In this document: positions 56,247 through 64,000 of the stretch, in pieces
How positions within the stretch are numbered: the first letter of the stretch is position 1
Layout: every line of letters starts with the position of its first letter
Assembly: GCF_030272615.1 (NCBI RefSeq)
Contig: NC_081413.1
Location: 602,454,709 to 602,518,708 of the forward strand
Source of the DNA: Cryptomeria japonica
Taxonomy: Eukaryota; Streptophyta; Pinopsida; Cupressales; Cupressaceae
DNA: 64,000 nt
Direction: 5' to 3'
Position numbers and translations under genes: made by a program
The notes under the pieces: generated by a model
Databases searched by the model: none
Seen by the model: only the letters and a program-made list of their open reading frames with translations
What the model was told of the DNA's origin: nothing

Positions 56247-57997
56247 TGTAATGCCCCTACCCTAATCAAACTTGTAAAACCCATTTGACCTTGATTGATT
56301 TCCAATGTGGCATTCTTGAATGGTAGGTTAACCATGATGCAATGTGTAGTTTAGATAATATAAATAATTGTGCATACCTATTATTGTGCTCTTGCATCGA
56401 TTCTTGTGTAAATGTAATTGTTTCCTAACTCTTGTGATAAATCTCAAGCTAACTCCTTCATTGAATATGTATATGTATATGTATGCTTGCGTGATTCATG
56501 GGTGCAGGAGATTACAGGTACAACACTGCCTAGAGCGAGGTTCATCTCCTTCGGGATTCGCAGGGTTGAGTAAACCTCCTCCATCCTCAAAATTCGGATT
56601 TGGGGGTCATAAAACTCTCATCTTGCCTTAGCCATGGTCAGGTGAGCATCGTGTGTGGTTCGTGGGGCTTTCTTTTCGTTGGGTTACATGTCGTGTGATT
56701 TGGTGGACTTCCTCGGTTTGCATGCCTTGCGCGAGGTAAGTGGAGTTTGTTATCCTAAGTATTTAATTCAATTTAATGAGTAGATGTACGCATTAGTAAT
56801 TTAGAAATTTAAAATAGGTAGTTTCTTTTATATGATTAATCGTTAATTTAAAGAGATTGCTTTAATTATAATTGTAGCAAGCTTAAAGTATTTAACTTGA
56901 ATTAATGTGTTCATTTACGCATTAGTAGTTGAGAAAATTAGAATAAATAGGTTTCTTTCATGAGATTAGTCACTCATTAAAAAAAGGTCGCTTTATTATG
57001 TTGTAGCGAGTTAATTTAATAGTTAATTTAAAAAAAAAAATAACGAAATTCAATGAGTTATGCATTTTAGAAAGGAAAGATTTAAAGTCATTGGGAAATA
57101 GAAATAAATTAATCATTTTCGCATTTTGGAAGAAAAGGGTAAATTTTATTATTTAAAATAAATTATTTTCTTTTTACTTGTAAAGCTGATATAGTACAAA
57201 GGATTGATTTTTGGAAATTTAAATTAATCTAAACACCTTACCCTAGTCAATAGTTTCGAAATATAATGTAGGCCTAAATTAACATTGAGAAATTAAAATT
57301 TAAAACTAAATAAGAGATAGAAGCATTTTAATTTTAATTAGAAAAGCGAGTTAGATTTATTGAGTAGTGGAAAAGAATGATTTCCATTTTCATTTTCTTT
57401 TATTTTAAAAATAAATGCTTAAATTCAAAATTGGAAATTAGGTCAAAAAGAGGGGTTTCTCATTTAACCTAGTTTTTGAAATATTTTTGGGGGTTCTTTT
57501 TTTTGGTCATCTTTTTGGGAAAAAAAAAAAAATGGTTTTGGAAGGGAGAATGGGGATTTTGGAAAAAGATGGAGTTTTACAGCAGCAGATTTGGGGGCTC
57601 ATCATCAAAATCCTTCCAGGAAAGCTTATTGTGGTAGGAATCTCTTTTATCGATTTGATTAAGTTGTCTTTAACAAAAAAAAAAAGGAGAAAAGGGGCTT
57701 GTATGTTTTTCTTGCAATTTCGGTTTTCAGATTCTCCATTGTTGTCCATGAGTAAGTTTTATTGTAGAAATTTGTTAAAGAGTAGCTTTGTTGGATCTTT
57801 GTGTGAGAGGTGAGCTTCCTTGTGCCAAAGATTTGCTAAATGGGTGGGTTATTCAACAATTTCCTCTATTGTTTTGAAACCCTTGACATTCTGTTATAAA
57901 TAAAAAATGGGGGTTTTTACGTTTTGTTTTGGTTATTTTGTTCATGTTTATTTCAAAAAACAATAGTTCCCCAGTTGGTTGTTTATTTTGAGCAATC

Positions 57998-58149
57998 TGG
58001 AAAATATATGGACTGTGATTTTCTTTAAAAAAAATGGGAGATTTCTGGAAAATATATGGACTGTGATTTTCTTTCAAAATGGGAGATTGCTGGAAAATAT
58101 ATGGACTGTGATTTTCTTCAAAAAAAAGTGGGGGATTGCTGGAAAATGC
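57998..58149 (+). repeat. Three tandem units of 45-49 bp inside the long LTR
   Basis: Units start at 57998, 58046 and 58091, each beginning TGGAAAATATATGGACTGTG and ending in a GGGAGATT(G/T)C word; a partial unit follows at 58140. Confidence 0.92.
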
Positions 58150-58272
58150 TTTAAATCCCTGTCTCAGACTTTGTGGTGTGTATTGGGGATTTGTTATCCT
58201 TTTTTATTATTACTAATTATTATGCTATAACAAAAAAAATAAAAATTAAAAAAAAATTTAAAACCCCATGGC

Positions 58273-58375
58273 TGGCAGCTAGTAGCAACTGCTACCAGTT
58301 GGTAGCAGCGCTACCAGAGGTAGCGAACTGATACCAAAGGTAGCGGCCTACTACCAATGGTAGCATGGGCTGCCA
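58273..58375. repeat. Cluster of GCTACC/GGTAGC palindromes in the long LTR
   Basis: GCTACCAGTTGGTAGC (58291-58306), GCTACCAGAGGTAGC (58310-58324) and CTACCAATGGTAG (58351-58363), enclosed by TGGCAGC (58273-58279) and GCTGCCA (58369-58375). A GC-rich island in an AT-rich LTR, just before a G-run and a CACGTGGG word. Confidence 0.85.
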
Positions 58376-60691
58376 AGGGGGGGGGGGCACGTGGGTGTCC
58401 ACATGGGTACCTTCCCTTTTCTTTTTTTTGAAAATTAAAAAGTTTTTTTTTTTATTTATACTTTTTTTATTATTATATATAAATTGTTTAAAAAAAAGAA
58501 TATATATATATAATATATAAAAAGAAATGAAAAAAAAATCAAATTAATAATTGAATTTAAATCTAGTTTAAGAGATTTAAATTCAGTTTCTCTTATATTA
58601 TTAATTCCAAATTATTAAATAATTTTTGGATTTTGGATAATCAACACTTAGTAAACCCATACTTTAATACAAGTTATTAATTTCATAATGATTATGTCAT
58701 GCTCGGGTTAATACATATTATTAACATGGACTAAGTATTAATGGTGGATTAATGTGAATTTTTAAATAAAAGTTAATTTAGCAAATCCATAAACTGGATC
58801 GACATTAATGGTTAAAACGATATGGTAAACGAATACCTCTACCGGATAATGTCTATGCAGATTTAAATTTCTATAATAGAATTTGGTTATGTAATGGTAA
58901 GACTTGATATGCTAGTGTTTGGTCATAAGTCAGTCAAGCCCCTAGTTAGGGTACCGTCAGACAAGGGAATCTATGTTTGTGTTTTTTTTTCTTTATGGTT
59001 CAATTTGACCCGCTTCTAAAAGGGATCACTATGTAATAATCAATCGAGGTAGATGTTGTATAGTGGATGTGTTCACCTGAAGGGAAGAGATGTAAAAGAC
59101 ATGTAAATTATGTAATCTTAACTATATTAAATGCCAGAGGGGTCTTGTAGTTGAGCAGACCCGGAGATGTAGCCCTTTAGGGGTGAACTCCGAGATCATA
59201 CCTGTGTTATGCGATGCCTTGTCTCTTTTACTTCATACTTTAAGTTATCACGTATGGTTGTTATCTTGTATAAGTGTATGATGGGAATTTAATGAAACTA
59301 GATCAAAGTGCACAAAAGTAGACATCTTGATAAATGTAGTAATCAGGTTCATAAAACATTGTAAATTATGATTATGGAAAAAATATTTTGTTTATGTTAA
59401 GTAAAAGTAGTAATAGTGGAAAGAATCTCGCTAGGTTACCATTTTTGTTTTAGCTTGATATAAGTTGGTAAATCGAATGAATGTGAATGGGTAAAAAAGT
59501 TAGAATTAATGTTGTAATTTCTAAGTTGAAATCTAAAGGATGAACATCATATAGGTATTTACTTTTTATCTTCTTAAATAAGTATCGCCATGTTAATCAT
59601 ACTTCACTATATTGGATGAATTTGTTTAGTTATTTATGTTTTAATCTTAACAAATAATCCTTACCAAATTAACTTGATAATTGGGTGAACTCAACTATTT
59701 ATCCATAATTATAATCCTAATAAATGAATTTCTTTATGTTTCCTAAAATTGAACTGAAGAGGGAAGGATTCGTATAGTTGTTTATATCTTAATCTTAGTA
59801 AATGTATCTCTTCATGTTAACTTCATTTTTTACTAAAAAAAAGAGTGACATGCATTAAGTTAGTTATATTCTAATCCTAATGGAAGAACGTCACTATGTA
59901 CTTATGTTTTAATTATGAAAGAATGAATATCATCTTTCTATCTAGATTTTAATTTAAGGGATGAACTCATGGGTCCTAATACATATCCACCTTAATGAAT
60001 TGAGTCCATCTATTAGCACTATTAAAGCTTCAATGAATCAACTCTATGGCTTCTTGCATCTTATCCTCCATAAAAGAACTTAGACTCATTAGTTGGTTAG
60101 GCTTAAACTCAAATGAAGGAACCTCGCTCTATTAATGGTAGTTTAATCCTTAATGAATGAATCACATCTTATTAGCCATACTTTTAATTATAAAGGATGA
60201 TAACAATTGTGGGTGGTTACCTTAAACCCAAATGAATGAACTACGTGATATTAGTCGTATTGAACCTTATGGGTGGCCTCTTAGTTTAATTATGTTTTAA
60301 AGTGCATTGAGTAAATAACCTCACGATGGCCTCCTAACCACCCAAAGTAAATGAGCACTTCCTAAAATTCTAAGATGTCAATTTATCAAACATAAATATA
60401 TGTCCATGTCTTATGCATTATCTCGTAATTAAGATATCCAGCTTATTGGATCATTTGACACAAGTTGAGTCATGTGTAAGGTTACGTAATCACGTTGGGA
60501 AACTCCTTAGGTTTGTTTATCCTTCCGCTGTGTTATCTAAGTTTTAGATAACTCCAAATTATCTTAATGTTGTAACTTATTATATTAACTCTCTTAAATA
60601 TTATTATTATATAAAAAAATAAAAATATTTACACTCTATTTGAGTGTTTTTAACTTAAACCCTTAGGGGTTTCCTAGCGGGGCATTACACT

Positions 60692-60703
60692 TGGTATCAG
60701 AGC
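60692..60703 (+). promoter_or_regulatory. Primer binding site of the chromovirus-type element
   Basis: TGGTATCAGAGC two bases after the LTR end, for initiator tRNA-Met. Confidence 0.92.
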
Positions 60704-61814
60704 CCATGTTGCAACACTGGTATCTTTGGTTTTGCTTGTGCCCTTAGTTGGTGTGTGTGTGTCTACCTTATGTTGTATGCTTGTCCTCCTTGATGTGAGG
60801 GTGTGATGGAACAAACCCTACTTGTGTGTAAAGCGTGTGTTCACACCTTGTTTACACCTTCTTGATGTGGGTATTTTGGGAATAATTATAGGTGTTTTGT
60901 CTACTTATTGAAGTCTTGGTCTACAATTTCTCTTACTTTGAAAGGGAGTCATATGTACCTTCATTCTTGATTTGTTTTACTCTTTTGACTAATCCATCTG
61001 GGTTGGTTGTTAATATCTTGAATCTAAAAGTACGGTATGTGCTTATTTATGGTATTGATCGATTTTAATGATTGTCCACTTGAAAGACTAGTATGGCAAA
61101 TGTTAATGCTTATTATGTAGTACATTGAGTAATTATGACTCTTATTCTTCTCCCTCTCTTGTAAATTAAAAGGATTTGATATGGGTAATTATCTCTTATT
61201 TAAGTTTTCTTACTACAAGAGAAAGGATGATATATCTTGAGCCCTTGTGGGAGCCTTATAACGTTTTTTGTGTTTTAGATTGTGAAAGGGATTTGGTTTG
61301 GGAGTTAATTTTTGGTTAATGATAGAAAATGGTATGTTTGCATTAAAGGGTTCTCCATGTGCTTGGTAGGAGTAATATAATTAAATTCCATCTTAAGTAA
61401 GGTGCATTAATATGCGCATAGTTGATTTTGAGAAAATTGCTTGTTGTGAAAGGAATACCAAAAGAGGACATGTTATAGTAGCTTCAGGAGTGTATTAATG
61501 TGTTCCTCGAAAGATGGTTTTATGTGCTTATTCAACTAGTGTGATTTAGGACCTATTAAGAGACGCACCATTTAACTTGCTTTGGATATAGATAATTGTC
61601 TTATTGTGTTTAAGAAAGAGTAAATGAAAGACTTGTTGAATTGTATGCATTAAATGTGTAAAATCTAGTAGATAGCTCTTCATTTACCTCCTTGTCGTAT
61701 TATGAATTTTCAATGTTAGATTTGATGTATTATTGTATTGTATTGTATCACGAATAGTGATTGTTCTCAAGAAGACTTGTATTACAAAAGAAAATTTAGT
61801 TGTCTTGAATTCTT
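60704..61814 (+). other. Leader of the chromovirus-type element, no gag seen
   Basis: About 1.1 kb of AT-rich sequence with no coding frame. gag should lie further right but a minus-strand LINE occupies the rest of the window. Either the LINE is inserted in the leader or the element is truncated here. Confidence 0.6.
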
Positions 61815-62074
61815 GTTCGGAAAACTAGAACATTATAGTGCAACAATTACCCAAAAAGCATGAGAGTTTATGGCATTGATGTTGTAATGAGTGATTTTCT
61901 CATTATTAAAATAGCTCGAAGTACTCACTTCATTACTTTTCATAGTTATCTTGTCCATCAAGAGTCTTTGGAGTACTTCTATATCGCTCATTACTAATGA
62001 TTTGTCTGACATCTTCGGGGAGTCCGCATTCACCCGTCCACGTGGTAATTGCCTCACTTTTAACTACCGCATTG

Positions 62075-62892
62075 GCAGCCCAATCAGTAGAGCCGTTGGC
62101 CTCTTGGTAGATGTGGGAGATATGGCATTTTTTAAAGGTGCTAATAATGTCAATAGCAAAGGTGATTATGTTGTGAATCGACCATGAAGTTTTTGAAGTC
62201 CCATTAAGGCACTTTATTATATTATTTGAATCCCCTTCTATCTATAGATAGGGGCATTTCCATTTTTTGGCTAGGATGATGACTTGAAGAGCTACCATTG
62301 CTTCAGCTTTATGGTTGGTTTGGGTTCCAATAGGGACAGCAACCATTTCCTTACAAATTCCTCTATGATCTCTAAGAATAGCTCCACACCCTGAAGGACC
62401 TGGGTTACCTTTGGCAGCACCGTCAAAATTAACTTTGAGCCAACCTTGAGGAGGGGTTTGCCATTTAGCTTCAAGCCTTTTATTGTGGTTGAGATTAGGA
62501 CCATCAATGATCTTCATATTCCATACCCTTAAGATATTTGAATCCAGTGGGTTGTTCAAGTAACAAGGACCCTCAATGATCCCTATATTTTCCTGAATAG
62601 ACCATTGAATTTTTTGGAACACAATATCTTGATTGAGGGAGACATCCCTGAAGATTTGGTTATTTCTTTCTTTCCATAGACCCCACAAGATGTGAGGAAG
62701 AGAGAGCTGCCACAAACATCTCAAAAAAGGGTTAGCCCATTGAATATTCCAGGAGGATGACATATCTCTGATGTTATTAGGAAACACCCAAGCAATACTA
62801 AAGCTCTTGAGGAAGCTTTCCCAAACAGAGGCTGAGAAGGAACAGTGGAGAGAAAGGTAGTCCACAGACTCTTCCTCTTGAAGGCACAACAC
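62075..62892 (-). pseudogene. LINE ORF2: C-terminal RNase H domain
   Basis: Open frame 62892-62242 then a TAG, with the rest of the domain in the same region. Motifs: WLKVNFDGAAKGNPGPSGCG, AILRDHRGICKEMVAV, NHKAEAMVALQVII, and after the stop HISHIYQEANGSTDWAANAV. D..G..xG..G and E are present, so this is a plant-type RNase H (RVT_3) fused to a LINE, as in many plant L1 elements. The linker includes a long tryptophan-rich part (LWQLSLPHILWGLWKERNNQ). Confidence 0.9.
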
Positions 62893-64000
62893 ACATCTAT
62901 TAGGGAGGGCAAAACCTCTGCCTTTGAGGTTGTCAAGGGTCAGGATCTTATTTTCAAGGATAGTCTAGAAGAAAAAATTGATTTTGGGGGTCAGACCCTT
63001 AATCCAGGCTTTAGACCAAAAAGGGTTAATAGGAGGGGGGGGGGGAAGGACACAATACATGGAAGACACAGATAAAGTTCCTTTGAGATCATGTTTCCAA
63101 ACAAGGGAGTCCTCTTCATTATTCAGCCATATCGTAGACAGATGGATCTTGAGCTTAGAAAGGCTAGGGTGGATACTTTCAATGTTCTGCCATTCATTAC
63201 CATCCTAGTACTCAGCAACTAAGGAGCCAAAAGATCTAATACAGGAGGGAGCATGGGGGGCCCATTCATTGAGTTCCATTAAAGGTTTATCAAAAAGCTA
63301 GGGATCCTCCCAGAATTTTACTTTCCTACCATTTCCATGTTTCCATATCACTCCTTTAGCTATACTTTCTTTACATTTAGAGGCATGATTCCAAATGTGG
63401 GATCCATTAATACTGCAATCCAAATTGATAAAAGAGGAGAGAGAGGAGGACAGAAGAGAGTACTTACTTCGGCAAATTTTGCACCATTCAAAGTTGGAAT
63501 GAAACATTCTCCAGATTTGTTTGGACAAGAGAGCTTCATTTAAACTACGAATCCTCCTGAGGCCCAGACCTCCTTTGCTTTTTGGCCTACAGACCTGGTC
63601 CCAGGCCACCAAGGACATTCTTTGCTTATCCTCAACCCCAGACCATAGGAATCTTCTTTGAATTTTCTCAATTGCTTTAGCATACTTAACTGGAATTCTG
63701 AAAAGACTAAGAGCATAAATTGGAATACTTTGAAGAGTAGCCTTAAGGAGTTGGAGCTTGCCAGCTTGACTTAAGAGGGCCCCTTTCCAACCAACAAGTT
63801 TTTTATGAAATTTGTCCACTAGAGAACTCTAGAAGGGATTAGGAGGGGCAATTCCCATGGGGAGACTAAGGTAGGTTGCAGGAAGGTCAGCAATCCTACA
63901 CTCCAAGATTATGCTAATCCTCTGTTGTCTTCTCTCTAGAGTATTAATGAAAAGACTTCACTTTTAGCCCAGTTGATAAGCTGACCCGAAGCAAAGGCAA
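62893..64000 (-). pseudogene. LINE ORF2: RT C-terminal region and zf-RVT domain
   Basis: From the right edge: GQLINWAKSEV, ADLPATYLSLPMGIA, then an open 173-codon frame (63819-63298) with LVGWKGALLSQAGKLQLLKA, LSLFRIPVKYAKAIEKIQRR, WDQVCRPKSKGGLGLRRIRS. It continues through KAWIKGLTPKINFFF, KILTLDNLKGRGFALPNRC and VLCLQEEESVDYLSLHCSF, the zinc-binding reverse-transcriptase tail. The catalytic RT box lies beyond the window. A frameshift near 63950 and stops near 63830, 63300, 63210 and 62970. Confidence 0.9.

Larger units (their letters stand above)
56247..60689 (+). repeat. 4.4-kb LTR of a chromovirus-type (Tekay/Del-like) Ty3/gypsy element
   Basis: Starts TGTAATGCCCC and ends GGGGCATTACA, a perfect 11-base inverted terminal repeat. 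A tRNA-Met PBS follows two bases later. Long LTRs with TGTAAYRCCCC ends are typical of Tekay/Del chromoviruses. The length, 4443 bp, is at the top of the usual range. No ORF of note inside. The duplicated base string at the far end cannot be checked because it is outside the window (left flank ACTAT, 56242-56246). Contains a 45-49-bp tandem repeat and a GC-richer palindrome cluster. Confidence 0.85.
61815..64000 (-). mobile_element. L1-type LINE, 3' part (RT end, zinc region, RNase H, 3' UTR)
   Basis: Minus-strand ORF2 end of a plant L1 element, running off the right edge. Order: RT C-terminal part, zf-RVT region, RNase H, then a short 3' UTR to about 61815. The 3' boundary is approximate, as no clear poly(A) tail or duplication was found. 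Confidence 0.85.

Noticed and set aside
57487-57813. 108-codon ORF in the long LTR
   Set aside because: Low-complexity A/T runs, overlaps an opposite-strand ORF of similar quality, no recognisable motif.

Overview
This is repeat-only DNA from a large, heavily methylated plant nuclear genome. Plant markers are Tat-lineage Ty3/gypsy elements with a second RNase H, copia elements primed by initiator tRNA-Met, a chromovirus-type LTR of about 4.4 kb, an L1-type LINE with an RNase H domain, a tRNA-derived SINE and a plant mobile domain (PMD) gene. No host gene was recognised with confidence. Depth of nesting and element size suggest a gymnosperm or another giant-genome seed plant, but the species cannot be read from the sequence.

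Layout. 1-3770: minus-strand Tat-like gypsy pol fragment, with the tail of an unidentified ORF antisense to it at 2-493. 3781-43591: one 5'-truncated copia element (copia A, + strand) split into four pieces by three later insertions. These are an 18.5-kb gypsy element (E, 4087-22551, TSD GATGT), copia B (23434-31153, TSD CACCT) and copia C (minus strand, 32540-41151, plus an extra internal stub at 32416-32539). Element E itself carries a SINE in its 5' LTR (17-bp TSD) and a solo LTR in its 3' LTR (TSD GATTT); each is absent at the matching site of the other LTR. 44062-51774: copia D (minus strand, TSD CCTGC), a close relative of B, in unidentified DNA. 52625-55082: copia F fragment. 55083-56246: a minus-strand lysine/glutamate-rich ORF I cannot name. 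56247-60689: chromovirus-type LTR of 4.4 kb, followed by a primer binding site and leader, then a minus-strand LINE (about 61815-64000, running off the edge).

The most unusual unit is element E. Besides gag, protease, a G-patch, RT, two RNase H domains and integrase on the + strand, it has between pol and the 3' LTR an antisense PMD gene (20377 to 17999) with its own TATA box, a telo-box, one phase-0 intron and a coiled-coil/acidic tail. It is now a pseudogene: nearly all its stops are explained by C-to-T change at Gln or Arg codons, as expected after silencing by cytosine methylation. Element E therefore looks like a retrotransposon that carried an independently promoted, spliced gene convergent to its own gag-pol.

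Every coding unit in the window has at least one break. The longest open frame is the 717-codon pol segment of copia D. Boundaries given by LTR ends and target-site duplications are exact to a base or so; domain boundaries in decayed pol regions are approximate.
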